DNA of 64,000 nucleotides from Arthrobacter hankyongi (lineage in GTDB: Bacteria > Actinomycetota > Actinomycetes > Actinomycetales > Micrococcaceae). The notes under the pieces are model-generated. The model made no database searches. It saw only the letters and a program-made list of their open reading frames with translations, and had not been told where the DNA came from. Positions 43,628 to 52,310 of this stretch are shown piece after piece (the first letter of the stretch is position 1; the number at the start of each line of letters is the position of its first letter). Position numbers and translations under genes: made by a program. The stretch covers positions 62,001 through 126,000 of the forward strand of contig NZ_JAKLTQ010000012.1 in NCBI RefSeq assembly GCF_022012395.1, written 5' to 3'.

Positions 43628-44851
43628 CTACCCCGGAGTGAAGGCGAACCGGTGCCGGCCCGCCGCCAGCCCGGTCGCCAACTGGGCGGCCGCGACCGCC
43701 AGCAGCAGCGCCAGCGGCAGGACCCAGGTGCCGGTGCCCGCATACAGGGCACCGAAAAGCGGCGGCCCGGCCGCGGCCAGCAGGTAGCCCACGGACTGGG
43801 CCATGCCGGACAGTGCGCTGGCCTCGCGGTGGCTGGCCGTGCGCAGCCCGAACAGCGCCAGCGCCGTCACCAGCGCACTGCCGGAGCCAAAGCCGGCCAG
43901 CAGCACCCAGAACAGCATCCAAACCGGGGCCAGCATCAGGCCCAGCACGCCCGCGGCCACCAGCAGCGGCGGCAGCGCGGCCGCCAGCCGCTGCTGCCGG
44001 CCGCGCAGCAGCGGCGGCGTCAGCAGGCTCGAGACCACGCCGATGAGCTGGAACAGCATCAGGTCCCAGCCGGATTCGGCGTACCCGCGCCCGTAGCTGC
44101 GTTCCAGCGTGGGCAGCCAGGTGATGAGGACGTAGAAGGACATGGACTGCAGGCCCATGTAGCAGGTGACCTGCCAGGCGACGGCGGACTTCCACACCGC
44201 CCCGCGGGCCGGCGACGCCGCGGCAGCCGTCGCGCCCGCGGCCCGGCTCCGGTCCGGCCGGGCGCGGCGCAGCTGCGGCAGCCAGCACAGCACCGCCGGG
44301 ATCACCAGCAGCACATAGGCGGCCAGGGCGAACCGCCAGCCGCCCGGTTCCCCGTCCGCCACCGGCAGCCGGGACAGCGGTACCGCCAGTCCCGCGCCGA
44401 GCGAGGCGATACCGCCCAGCACGGCCGAATAAAGTCCGGTCAGGGACGCCATCCGGGTGGGGAAATCGCGTTTGAGCAGGGCCGGCAGCAGTACGTTGCA
44501 GATGGCGATCGCGGCACCGATGATGACGGTGCCCGTCCACAAGTTGGCAAGGCTGCCCGGGGCCGACCGCAGCAGGGTTCCGCCGGCCAGCACGAGCAGG
44601 GACAGGAAGACCGTTCGCTCGACGCCGAACCTGCCGCTGATCCCGTGGGCCAGCGGCGAGACGGCGGCAAACGCGAGCAGCGGCACCGCGGCGAGGAAGC
44701 CCAGCGCGGCCTCACCCAGGCCGGTGTCCGCCCCGATCTGGTCCAGCAGCGGCCCCACGGCGGTGAGCACCGCCCGGAGGTTGGCCGCCACGAGCATGAT
44801 GCCCGCGGCCAGCAGGGCTGCGGAGGATGCCCGGCGGACGCCGCTCTTCAT
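43628..44851 (-). CDS. MFS transporter, CynX/NimT-like
   Basis: 407 residues with about twelve membrane helices; NLRAVLTAVGPLLDQI near the start is typical of the cyanate/2-nitroimidazole branch. The ATG at 44851 opens a standard N-terminus (MKSGVRRASSAALLAAG); the frame extends upstream but without membrane-protein character. Divergent from the FAD oxidoreductase gene across 181 bases. Substrate unknown. Confidence 0.82.
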   Translation of the reverse strand: MKSGVRRASSAALLAAGIMLVAANLRAVLTAVGPLLDQIGADTGLGEAALGFLAAVPLLAFAAVSPLAHGISGRFGVERTVFLSLLVLAGGTLLRSAPGSLANLWTGTVIIGAAIAICNVLLPALLKRDFPTRMASLTGLYSAVLGGIASLGAGLAVPLSRLPVADGEPGGWRFALAAYVLLVIPAVLCWLPQLRRARPDRSRAAGATAAAASPARGAVWKSAVAWQVTCYMGLQSMSFYVLITWLPTLERSYGRGYAESGWDLMLFQLIGVVSSLLTPPLLRGRQQRLAAALPPLLVAAGVLGLMLAPVWMLFWVLLAGFGSGSALVTALALFGLRTASHREASALSGMAQSVGYLLAAAGPPLFGALYAGTGTWVLPLALLLAVAAAQLATGLAAGRHRFAFTPG

Positions 44852-44944
44852 GGTCAACGCTGACTGCCTTTCGCCGATGGTTGTGCCCTTACAGTAGGAC
44901 ACGCGGCGGGCCGGTGCGCAGCGCCTCGTGGGCGGAGATGCGCA

Positions 44945-44987
44945 TTGACAGGGGCCGGCGCTGCGGTTTCGATGGGATTCGATGGGA
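44945..44987 (+). promoter_or_regulatory. Promoter with tandem 10-bp repeat before the FAD oxidoreductase
   Basis: A consensus -35 TTGACA (44945-44950) is followed after 17 bases by TTCGAT, which begins two adjacent exact copies of TTCGATGGGA (44968-44977 and 44978-44987). The repeat therefore covers the presumed -10 and start region and could be a regulator site. The gene begins at 45033. Confidence 0.5.
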
Positions 44988-45032
44988 GCTGCGCCGCCGG
45001 CGCGGCTCCTGCGACGACCAGAAAGCGGGCAC

Positions 45033-46466
45033 GTGACCATCTACGACGACGCCGAAGCCGCCGTTCCCGCTGCCCGCGTGGCCGCCGCCCTGGCCGGTGC
45101 CTCCCCGGTCCCGTTCTGGCTGGACGATCCGGCCCGCCCGGAACCCCTGCCCGCCCTGGCCGCGGACACCGCCACCGATCTTGCCGTGGTCGGCGGCGGC
45201 TACACCGGGCTCTGGACGGCGCTGCTGGCCAAGGAGCGGGACCCGGAGCGGCGGGTGGTGCTGCTGGAGGGCCGGCGGATCGGCTGGGCCGCCTCGGGGC
45301 GCAATGGCGGATTCTGCGAAGCCAGCCTCACGCACGGCGAGGCCAACGGGCACCGGCACCTGCCCGGCGAGGCCGCCCGGCTGGCAGAACTCGGCCGGGA
45401 AAACCTGCAGGAGATCGCCGACACCCTTGAGCGTTACCGGATCGACTGCGGCTTCGAGCGGACCGGCTCGCTCAGCGTGGCCACCGCGGAGCACCAGGCC
45501 GGCTGGCTGCGGGACGAGGCGGCCGCGGACCCTGCGCTGCGCTATCTGGACCGGTCCGCGGTCCGGGCCGAAGTGGACTCGCCGTTGTTCCGGGCCGGGC
45601 TCTGGGACCGCCGCGGCACCGCACTGCTCAATCCGGCCCGGCTGGCCTGGGGCCTGCAGCAGGCCTGCCGGGACCTCGGCGTCGAAATCTACGAACACAC
45701 CCCGGTCCGCAAGCTGGCCTCGGACCGGCAGCGGCTTCAGCTGGCCACCGACGGCGGCACCGTCAGCGCCGCCGAGGTGGCGCTGGCCACCAATGCGTTC
45801 CCGTCCCTGCTGCCGCACACCCGCCTGCACACGGTCCCGGTCTACGACTACGCGCTGATGACCGAGCCCCTGTCCGCCGCGCAGCTGGCCGGCATCGGCT
45901 GGACCAACCGGCAGGGGCTCAGCGATCTGGACAACCGGTTCCACTACTACCGGCTGGCCACCGATCCGCAGGGCAGGGACCGGATCCTGTTCGGCGGGTA
46001 CGACGCCGTCTACCATTACGGCCGCCGGATGCGCCCGGAGTACGAGCAGCGGCCGCAGACCTTCGGGAAGCTCGCTGCGCACTTCTTCGCTACCTTCCCC
46101 CAGCTCGACGGCGTGAAGTTCAGCCACCAGTGGGGCGGTGCCATCGATACCTGCAGCCGCTTCTTTGCCTTCTTCGCCACCGGACACCGCGGCCGCACCG
46201 CGCACGCAGCGGGGTTCACCGGGCTGGGGGTGGCCGCCAGCCGGTTCGCCGCCAACGTGATGCTGGATCTGCTCTCCGGCGAGCCGACCGAACGCACCCG
46301 GCTGCGGATGGTGCGGAAGAAGCCGCTGCCCTTCCCTCCGGAGCCACTGGCCTGGCTCGGGATCCAGGCCACCAACGGCGCCCTGGCCCGCGCGGACCGC
46401 AACCGGGGCCGGCGCGGGCCCTGGCTGAAGCTCACGGACGCCGTGGGGATGGGCTTCGACTCCTGA
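45033..46466 (+). CDS. FAD-dependent amine/amino-acid oxidoreductase (DAO family, PuuB-like)
   Basis: 477 residues from GTG 45033. LAVVGGGYTGLWTALLAKERDP gives the FAD-binding motif, followed by GRRIGWAASGRNGGFCEA, the block typical of gamma-glutamylputrescine oxidase and related enzymes; the C-terminus has GRTAHAAGFTGLGVAASRFA. It should oxidise a primary or gamma-glutamylated amine to an aldehyde with H2O2 formation. It stands alone with a LysE exporter behind it, but the three C26 hydrolases and the GS-like ligase in the window make a gamma-glutamyl route plausible. Confidence 0.83.
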   Translation: MTIYDDAEAAVPAARVAAALAGASPVPFWLDDPARPEPLPALAADTATDLAVVGGGYTGLWTALLAKERDPERRVVLLEGRRIGWAASGRNGGFCEASLTHGEANGHRHLPGEAARLAELGRENLQEIADTLERYRIDCGFERTGSLSVATAEHQAGWLRDEAAADPALRYLDRSAVRAEVDSPLFRAGLWDRRGTALLNPARLAWGLQQACRDLGVEIYEHTPVRKLASDRQRLQLATDGGTVSAAEVALATNAFPSLLPHTRLHTVPVYDYALMTEPLSAAQLAGIGWTNRQGLSDLDNRFHYYRLATDPQGRDRILFGGYDAVYHYGRRMRPEYEQRPQTFGKLAAHFFATFPQLDGVKFSHQWGGAIDTCSRFFAFFATGHRGRTAHAAGFTGLGVAASRFAANVMLDLLSGEPTERTRLRMVRKKPLPFPPEPLAWLGIQATNGALARADRNRGRRGPWLKLTDAVGMGFDS

Positions 46467-46495
46467 CCATTGTGCTGCCCAGTACCCTCTTAAGC

Positions 46496-47146
46496 GTGAC
46501 CGTTGCCCAGGCCCTGCTCTCCTTTGCCCTCGTTGCCGGTCTGCTGACCATCATTCCCGGACTCGATACCGCCCTGGTGCTGCGCTCGGCCATCTCGCGC
46601 AACCGAGGATATGCCTTCGCCACCGCCCTGGGCATCACTACCGGCGCCATGGTCTGGGGCACCGCGGCCGCCGTCGGCGTTTCGGCGCTGCTGGCCGCCT
46701 CCGACTTGGCCTATCGGGTCCTGGTTTTTGCCGGAGCGGGGTACATGGTGTGGCTGGGGGCCTCGATGCTGTGGCGCAGCTTTTCCCGGCGTCCGGCCGG
46801 GCCGTCCCCGGACCTGCCGGGCGGGACGCTGCCGCCCGCGGACCGGGACCTGGCCAAGGGCTGGCTGCTCGGTGCGGGCACCAACCTGCTCAACCCCAAG
46901 GTCGGGGTGTTCTATATCGCCACCATTCCGCAGTTCATCCCGCACGAAACCGCTCCGCTGCTGATGGGCGCGCTGCTGGCCGGGGTGCACTGCCTGCTCA
47001 GCCTGGCCTGGTTCGCCCTGCTCATTTTCGGCACCTCGCTGGCCGGCAAATGGCTCAGCAGCCTGAAGACGGTCAGGATCGTCGACCGGATCACCGGCAC
47101 CGTGCTGGTGGGCTTCGGGGTGAAGCTGGCGCTGCAGCCGCGCTGA
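46496..47146 (+). CDS. LysE-family amino acid exporter
   Basis: 216 residues from GTG 46496 (an in-frame GTG at 46472 is an alternative). Six hydrophobic segments; IIPGLDTALVLRSAISRNRGYAFATALGIT and GTNLLNPKVGVFYIATIPQFIP are LysE/RhtB signatures. It starts 29 bases after the FAD oxidoreductase gene and may be co-transcribed, exporting surplus amino acid. Confidence 0.85.
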   Translation: MTVAQALLSFALVAGLLTIIPGLDTALVLRSAISRNRGYAFATALGITTGAMVWGTAAAVGVSALLAASDLAYRVLVFAGAGYMVWLGASMLWRSFSRRPAGPSPDLPGGTLPPADRDLAKGWLLGAGTNLLNPKVGVFYIATIPQFIPHETAPLLMGALLAGVHCLLSLAWFALLIFGTSLAGKWLSSLKTVRIVDRITGTVLVGFGVKLALQPR

Positions 47147-47186
47147 CCGCTGGCCGGCTCCAGCGCCGGCGTGGGATCATGTGTCC

Positions 47187-47432
47187 ATGAGTGGGACGTA
47201 TCAGGTTGTGATGGGAGAACGGGGCCGGCTGGTCATTCCGGCCGAACTCCGCGAGCGTCTGCAGCTGGCCCCGGGATCCACCCTCATTCTGCTGGAATCC
47301 GAACACGGCCTGGTGCTGGCCACCCGCGAACAGGTCAAGAAACTTGTCCGGACCCAGCTGGAAGGCACGGATCTGGTCACCGAACTGCTCGCAGAACGCC
47401 GTCGCCAGGCTGCCGCCGACGACGCCGCATGA
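47187..47432 (+). CDS. vapB: AbrB/SpoVT-fold antitoxin of a VapBC pair
   Basis: 81 residues; GERGRLVIPAELRERLQLAPGSTLIL is the swapped-hairpin AbrB DNA-binding domain, followed by a charged tail (ELLAERRRQAAADDAA) that would wrap the toxin. ATG 47187 is preferred over GTG 47181. Overlaps the toxin gene by four bases (ATGA), the classical coupled layout. Confidence 0.85.
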   Translation: MSGTYQVVMGERGRLVIPAELRERLQLAPGSTLILLESEHGLVLATREQVKKLVRTQLEGTDLVTELLAERRRQAAADDAA

Positions 47433-47794
47433 ACCTCTTCGACGCTTCGGCCTTGCTGAGTTTCCTGGCCGGGGAACCTGGTGCGGACCTCGTTGAAGAG
47501 CAACTGCTCGTGGGCGGGGCATGCAGTGCGGTCAATTGGTCGGAAACTGCGCAGAAGCTGCTTTCCCGAGGCAAGGACTGGGACCTGTCCCGCGGCCTGT
47601 TGTTGAGCTACAGCCTGGCGATCGAACCGGTCCAGGCCGACGACGCGGAACGGGCAGCCCTGCTGTGGCGGCGGGGCACCGGACTCTCGCTGGCGGACAG
47701 GCTCTGCCTGGCGACGGCCGAACGCCTGGACGCCACGGTCTGGACGGCCGATACCGCGTGGGGCTCCGGCGGACGGATCCGCCAGATCCGCTGA
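47429..47794 (+). CDS. vapC: PIN-domain toxin of a VapBC pair
   Basis: 121 residues. Acidic PIN residues: Asp5 in NLFDASALLSFL, Glu39 in NWSETAQ, Asp90 in LSLADRLCLA and Asp108 in WTADTAW. Such RNases cut tRNA or rRNA when freed from the antitoxin. All catalytic positions look intact, so the toxin is probably functional. Confidence 0.86.
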   Translation: MNLFDASALLSFLAGEPGADLVEEQLLVGGACSAVNWSETAQKLLSRGKDWDLSRGLLLSYSLAIEPVQADDAERAALLWRRGTGLSLADRLCLATAERLDATVWTADTAWGSGGRIRQIR

Positions 47795-47800
47795 ATGTGG

Positions 47801-49039
47801 TTAGTCCGCGCCGATGATGGCCGCGTCTTCGGGCACGGTGTGCGGGTCCTGAGCAGGAGCCTCGTGCCGGCGCAGCAGCAGCATGACGGCGGCGACCACG
47901 CTGCAGGCGGCAGCGGCCCAGAACGGCGCGGACATGTTGCCGAACCAGATGGCCACGTGCCCGACCAGGATGGCCGATGCCGCACCGCCGAGCCAGCGCA
48001 GGAAGTTGTAGCCGGCACTGTTGACCGGACGCGGGGCCGTCCCTGAGCTCATCGCGCTGCCGGTGAACAAGGTGTTCAGCACGCCCGAGACGATACCGGA
48101 GGCAATGATGCCGATGACGACTACCGTCTTGATGCCGGTGGCCATGGCCAGCAGGATCAGCGCATAGACGAACACCGCCGCGGTGGCGCCGCCGCGCTCG
48201 CCCAGCCAGTTGGCGACCTTCGGCGCCAGGAAGACGCCGGACAGGGCCACGCAGAGGCCCCAGCCGAAGAAGACGAAGCCGATGTAGAAGGCGCCTTCCT
48301 TGAGCACGAAGGGCGCCCAGGCGATGATGGCGAAGAAAGCCGCGGTGTAGAAGGCCGAGCCGATGCCGGTCAGCAGCAGGTTGCGGTTGCGCAGTGCCAG
48401 CAGCGGATCAATGAGCCGGACCGGCGTCCGGTGCGACTTGTCCTTGTCCTTGGCCAGCATGGTCCCGCACAGGATCACGCCCACGGCCATGAGGATGGCC
48501 GTGCCGGCGAACGGCCCGCGCCAGGAAATGCTGCCCAGCACCGCGCCGAGCAGCGGGCCGACGGCCAGTCCGACGCCGAGCGCTGCCTCGTACAGCAGGA
48601 TCGCCCCCTGGTGGCTGCCGGCGGCTCCGACGATCACCGACAGCGAGGTGGCGATGAAAAAGGCGTTGCCCAGGCCCCAGACCGCCCGCAGCCAGATCAG
48701 GGTCTCGATGTCCCCGGCCAGCGCGCACAGTCCTGCCGCCACCACGATCAGCACCAGTCCGGCGATCAGGGTCCGCTTGGCGCCGAAGCGGTAGGACATC
48801 AGTCCGGTGAGCAGCATCGCCACGACCTGCACACCCAGGTAGGAGCCGAAGAGCAGGGTGGTCTGGGACGGGTCGGCGCCCAGATCCTCGGTGAGGACGT
48901 TCAGGATCGGATCCACCAGCCCGATGCCCATGAAAGCGATGACGGCGGCAAAGGCTGTGACCCATACCATCTTCGGCTGGCCGCGCAGCGCATCGGTCAG
49001 TTTGGGATGGGCGTGCTGCTCGGCTGCAGCTTTACTCAT
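47801..49039 (-). CDS. MFS efflux transporter
   Basis: 412 residues, about twelve membrane helices, VWGLGNAFFIATSLSVIVGAA and RPVNSAGYNFLRWLGGAASAI typical of drug-H+ antiporters of actinobacteria. ATG 49039 lies inside the end of the upstream marR gene (8-base overlap), so the two form a regulator-pump operon. Substrate unknown. Confidence 0.86.
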   Translation of the reverse strand: MSKAAAEQHAHPKLTDALRGQPKMVWVTAFAAVIAFMGIGLVDPILNVLTEDLGADPSQTTLLFGSYLGVQVVAMLLTGLMSYRFGAKRTLIAGLVLIVVAAGLCALAGDIETLIWLRAVWGLGNAFFIATSLSVIVGAAGSHQGAILLYEAALGVGLAVGPLLGAVLGSISWRGPFAGTAILMAVGVILCGTMLAKDKDKSHRTPVRLIDPLLALRNRNLLLTGIGSAFYTAAFFAIIAWAPFVLKEGAFYIGFVFFGWGLCVALSGVFLAPKVANWLGERGGATAAVFVYALILLAMATGIKTVVVIGIIASGIVSGVLNTLFTGSAMSSGTAPRPVNSAGYNFLRWLGGAASAILVGHVAIWFGNMSAPFWAAAACSVVAAVMLLLRRHEAPAQDPHTVPEDAAIIGAD

Positions 49040-49532
49040 GGTTGCTGGCTCCTTCCAGAGCGGTTGAAAGGTCGTTCTCCGATGCGGCGAGGTTCGGGTC
49101 GGCATCCAAGGAAAGCAGGTGGGCCATTGCCGGCATTGCTGCCTGCAGCAGGCCGCGCTCCTCGGCGCTGAGCCGGCCCAGCAGTTCGGCGAAGTTCGCA
49201 TTGCGTTCGGCCGAAAGCGCGTCGATCTGGATGCGGCCTTGCGCCGTGAGCCCTACCTGCACTGCCCGGCGGTCCTGCGGGTCCGCCGTCCGTTCGACCA
49301 GGCCGAGTTTGACCAGCCTGGCCACCACACTGGTGGCGGTGGGCATCCGCACCCCCTCTACGGCGGCAAGTTCACCCATCCGCAGCGGACCGCGGTCCAA
49401 CAGGGTGGTGAGCACCGAGGATTGGGCCGCGGTGACATCCCAGCCCGGGCTGCGCCGGCGGACCATCTGGTACACGCGGGTCAGCAGCGGCCGCAGCTGG
49501 CGGGAAAGTTCCATCGACCCATCGGTGTTCAT
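49032..49532 (-). CDS. MarR-family repressor
   Basis: 166 residues with the winged helix (SSVLTTLLDRGPLRMGELAAVEGVRMPTATSVV) and the wing motif DPQDRRAVQVGLT. It precedes and overlaps the MFS gene. A perfect 13-base palindrome starts three bases in front of its ATG. No ribosome site is visible; the -10 TAGAAT (minus strand, 49546-49541) eight bases upstream implies a leaderless message. Confidence 0.88.
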   Translation of the reverse strand: MNTDGSMELSRQLRPLLTRVYQMVRRRSPGWDVTAAQSSVLTTLLDRGPLRMGELAAVEGVRMPTATSVVARLVKLGLVERTADPQDRRAVQVGLTAQGRIQIDALSAERNANFAELLGRLSAEERGLLQAAMPAMAHLLSLDADPNLAASENDLSTALEGASNHE

Positions 49533-49534
49533 AT

Positions 49535-49547
49535 TTAGATATTCTAA
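49535..49547. promoter_or_regulatory. MarR operator TTAGA-TAT-TCTAA
   Basis: Perfect 13-base palindrome immediately before the marR start, covering the minus-strand -10 TAGAAT (49546-49541). The only strongly AT-rich patch in the area. A bound dimer would block both regulator and pump. Confidence 0.72.
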
Positions 49548-49591
49548 CTATTAGCTCTGCGAAGCAAAACCTTCTGCGGTCGACCTCACAA

Positions 49592-49620
49592 TTGCCCCGC
49601 CCCGGACGTCTGCTTAACGG
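49592..49620 (+). promoter_or_regulatory. Candidate promoter of the first alkyltransferase gene
   Basis: TTGCCC (49592-49597) and TAACGG (49615-49620) are 17 bases apart, 36 bases before the ATG at 49657. The -10 is weak. Confidence 0.35.
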
Positions 49621-49656
49621 AATGGGGGAAAATGTCCTGGACGACAAAGGAGCATC

Positions 49657-50157
49657 ATGACCCGCGTGCACTCCGTGACGGACACCCCGATCGGCGAGCT
49701 GACCCTGGTCGCCGAGAACGGGGCGCTGAGCGCCATCTACTTCCCGGGCCACAAGCGGCTGCCGGATACATCGGCCTTCGGTGCGCGCACCGAAGCAGGT
49801 TTCAGCGAGGCCAAGCGCCAGCTCGCCGAGTACTTCGCCGGCGAGCGCACGGTCTTCACCCTGCCGCTGGCTCCGCGCGGCGACGCCTTCCAGCTCAAGG
49901 TGTGGGAACTGCTGCAGACCATCCCCTACGGCCAGACACGCACCTACGGCCAGCTGGCCAGGCAACTGGGCGATCCACATCTGGCTCAGGCCGTGGGCAA
50001 CGCCAACGGGCGGAACCCGCTCTCCATCGTGGTGCCCTGCCACCGGGTGATCGGCGCGGACGGATCGCTGGTAGGCTACGCCGGCGGGTTGGAGCGCAAG
50101 CGTTTCCTGCTGGAGCTGGAGGAGCCGCCCGAGGCCAGGGCTGCCAGGCTTTTCTGA
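49657..50157 (+). CDS. ogt: Methylated-DNA-protein-cysteine methyltransferase (first copy)
   Basis: 166 residues. The acceptor motif VVPCHRVIG places the reactive cysteine at 128; the helix-turn-helix region (FQLKVWELLQTIPYGQTRTYGQLA) precedes it. It removes O6-alkyl groups from guanine in a suicidal reaction. AAAGGAG six bases upstream of the ATG. It opens a repair island and is followed at once by a sigma factor and a second alkyltransferase. Confidence 0.93.
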   Translation: MTRVHSVTDTPIGELTLVAENGALSAIYFPGHKRLPDTSAFGARTEAGFSEAKRQLAEYFAGERTVFTLPLAPRGDAFQLKVWELLQTIPYGQTRTYGQLARQLGDPHLAQAVGNANGRNPLSIVVPCHRVIGADGSLVGYAGGLERKRFLLELEEPPEARAARLF

Positions 50158-50213
50158 TCTGCAGGAACGGGACCTCACAAAATACCGGAGCGATGCGTCT
50201 GCAGGGTGTGGAG

Positions 50214-50717
50214 ATGAAACCTTTTGAGCAGCTGGTCACCGACCACGGGACCACGGTGCTGCGCATCTGCCGCGTGCTGCTGGGCCCCGGCGCGGATGCC
50301 GAGGACGCCTGGTCCGAGACCTTCCTGGCCGCGTTGAAGGCGTACCCGGAGCTGCCGGCGGACGCGAACCACGAAGCCTGGCTGGTCACGATCGCCCGCC
50401 GCAAGGCCATCGACATCATCCGCATCCGGACCCGCACCCCGGTACCCGCGGCGGACCTGCCCGAGCTTCCCTCCGCGCACGGCAATCCGGGCCAGGACGA
50501 CGGCGGCCTCTGGCGGGCGGTCGGTGCGCTGCCGGTCCGCCAGCGCGAGGCCATTGCCTACCACTATCTGGCCGGCTTCCCGTACAAGGAGGCCGCCGAG
50601 CTGACCGAATCCACCCCCGCCGCCGTCCGCCGGGCCGCCGCCGACGGCATCGCCAAGCTGCGCCTCATCTACCCCCGCCGCCCTGGCTCCCCTGCCACCG
50701 AAGGAGTTGTGAAATGA
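50214..50717 (+). CDS. ECF-type RNA polymerase sigma factor
   Basis: 167 residues from ATG 50214 (ATG 50193 is an in-frame alternative). Region 2: LLGPGADAEDAWSETFLAALKAYPEL, with AWLVTIARRKAIDIIR; region 4: LPVRQREAIAYHYLAGFPYKEAAELTE. No anti-sigma gene is adjacent. Instead its stop overlaps the second alkyltransferase gene by ATGA, so the sigma factor and a DNA repair protein are made together. It could direct an alkylation-damage regulon; what activates it is not visible. Confidence 0.82.
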   Translation: MKPFEQLVTDHGTTVLRICRVLLGPGADAEDAWSETFLAALKAYPELPADANHEAWLVTIARRKAIDIIRIRTRTPVPAADLPELPSAHGNPGQDDGGLWRAVGALPVRQREAIAYHYLAGFPYKEAAELTESTPAAVRRAAADGIAKLRLIYPRRPGSPATEGVVK

Positions 50718-51325
50718 CCGCCCTGGACCCTGCCGCCCTGCTCTCCCCCCTGGCCGCGCCGGACCCGGAACTGCTCAGGAGACTGCACCTCAGGCTGGAA
50801 ACCGCCGCCGGCGATGCCGGCGCCCTGGACCTCGCGTACACCACCATCGGGACACCCGTGGGCCGGCTGCTGCTGGCCGCCACGGACCGGGGCCTGGTCC
50901 GCGTCGCCTTTGCCGGTGAAGACCACGACGCCGTCCTGGCCGCGCTGGCCGCCACCATCAGTCCGCGCATCCTGCGCGCCCCCTCCCGGCTGGCCGAGGC
51001 AGTACGCCAGCTGGAGGAATACTTCGCCGGCAGCCGCCGGCGGTTCGAACTGCCGCTGGACCGCCGGCTCTCCAAGGGCTTCCGGCTCAGCGTGCTGGAG
51101 CATTTGCCGGACATCGCCTACGGGCGCACCGAAAGCTACGGCCAGGTGGCCGCCGCCGTCGGCAGCCCGAAGGCGGTCCGCGCCGTCGGCACCGCCTGCG
51201 CCACCAACCCGCTGCCCGTCGTCGTGCCCTGCCACCGGGTACTGCGCTCGGACGGAAGCTTCGGCGGCTACCTGGGCGGGCCCGAGGCGAAGGCCTACCT
51301 GCTGGGCCTGGAGGCTGCCGCGTGA
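50714..51325 (+). CDS. Methylated-DNA-protein-cysteine methyltransferase (second copy)
   Basis: 203 residues with an N-terminal extension of about 40 residues over the usual Ogt length. Acceptor cysteine 173 in VVPCHRVLR, and SYGQVAAAVGSPKAVRAVG before it. Little similarity to the first copy outside the core, so it is an independent paralogue. Co-translated with the sigma factor. The extension might contact the sigma factor or act as a sensor, by analogy with Ada, but that is speculation. Confidence 0.9.
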   Translation: MTALDPAALLSPLAAPDPELLRRLHLRLETAAGDAGALDLAYTTIGTPVGRLLLAATDRGLVRVAFAGEDHDAVLAALAATISPRILRAPSRLAEAVRQLEEYFAGSRRRFELPLDRRLSKGFRLSVLEHLPDIAYGRTESYGQVAAAVGSPKAVRAVGTACATNPLPVVVPCHRVLRSDGSFGGYLGGPEAKAYLLGLEAAA

Positions 51326-51413
51326 CCGTGCAGCGAGGTTGCCTTCGCCACCCCGCGGGCGTATCCCTGAAATAATCCCAATGGGAAATCCCCTTCCGAA
51401 AGAAGGTGCCGCC

Positions 51414-52277
51414 ATGGCCGGAACTGCTTTGCCTTTCCGTGTCGATCCGTCCAATACCGAGCAGGTCCAGGCCTGGGACGGGGACGAAGGGGATTACTGG
51501 GCTGCCCACGCGCAGCGGTTCGACCAGTCCCTGGCGTACTACCACCCCCGCCTGATGGAGTCCGCGGGCATCACGGCCGGCAGCCAGGTCCTGGACATCG
51601 GCTGTGGCACCGGACAAACCACCCGCGACGCAGCCCGGCTCGCCGGCTCCGGCAGCGCCCTGGGCCTCGACCTGTCGGCACGCATGCTCGAAGTCGCACG
51701 CCGGCTGGCCGCCGAGGCCGGCCTGGCCAACGCGGAATTCCGGCAGGCGGACGCCCAGGTCCACCCGTTCAAGCCGGCGTCCTACGACTGCGCCATCAGC
51801 CGTACGGGCACCCTGTTCTTCGGCGACCCGGTCCGGGCCTGGGCGAATATCGCCCGCGCCCTGCGTCCCGGCGGGCGGCTGGCCATGGCAGCCTGGCAGG
51901 CCGTCACCGGGAACGAGTGGTTCCTCGAGATCACCGGCGCGCTGGCCGCAGGACGCAACCTGCCCGTGCCCGGGCCGGAGGTCCCCGGTCCGTTCTCGCT
52001 CAGCGACCCGGAGCGGGTCCGGCGGCTGCTCACCGCCGCGGGCTTCACCGGGCCGGTCCTCGAAGACCTCCGCGGACCCATGTACTTCGGCCCCGATGCC
52101 GATGATGCCTGCCGCTTCATCCTCGGGTTCACCGGCTGGATGCTCGAGGGCCTCGACGAAGCCGGCCGCGCCCGGGCCCGGCGGGACCTGCGTGCCAGGC
52201 TGGCGGACCATCAGACGGAGCAGGGCGTGGTCTTCGGTTCGGCCATGTGGCTCATTACCGCGGCCCGCGCGGCTTGA
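51414..52277 (+). CDS. SAM-dependent methyltransferase (class I)
   Basis: 287 residues from ATG 51414. Motif I VLDIGCGTGQTTRDAARLAG, then GLDLSARMLEVARR and LRPGGRLAMAAWQ define a type-11-like Rossmann methyltransferase, similar to UbiE/phenazine-type small-molecule enzymes. AAGG lies upstream. Its place inside a DNA-repair island may be incidental; substrate unknown. Confidence 0.82.
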   Translation: MAGTALPFRVDPSNTEQVQAWDGDEGDYWAAHAQRFDQSLAYYHPRLMESAGITAGSQVLDIGCGTGQTTRDAARLAGSGSALGLDLSARMLEVARRLAAEAGLANAEFRQADAQVHPFKPASYDCAISRTGTLFFGDPVRAWANIARALRPGGRLAMAAWQAVTGNEWFLEITGALAAGRNLPVPGPEVPGPFSLSDPERVRRLLTAAGFTGPVLEDLRGPMYFGPDADDACRFILGFTGWMLEGLDEAGRARARRDLRARLADHQTEQGVVFGSAMWLITAARAA

Positions 52278-52310
52278 ACCGGGACATCCCGTAGGATTTT
52301 GGACAGACAC

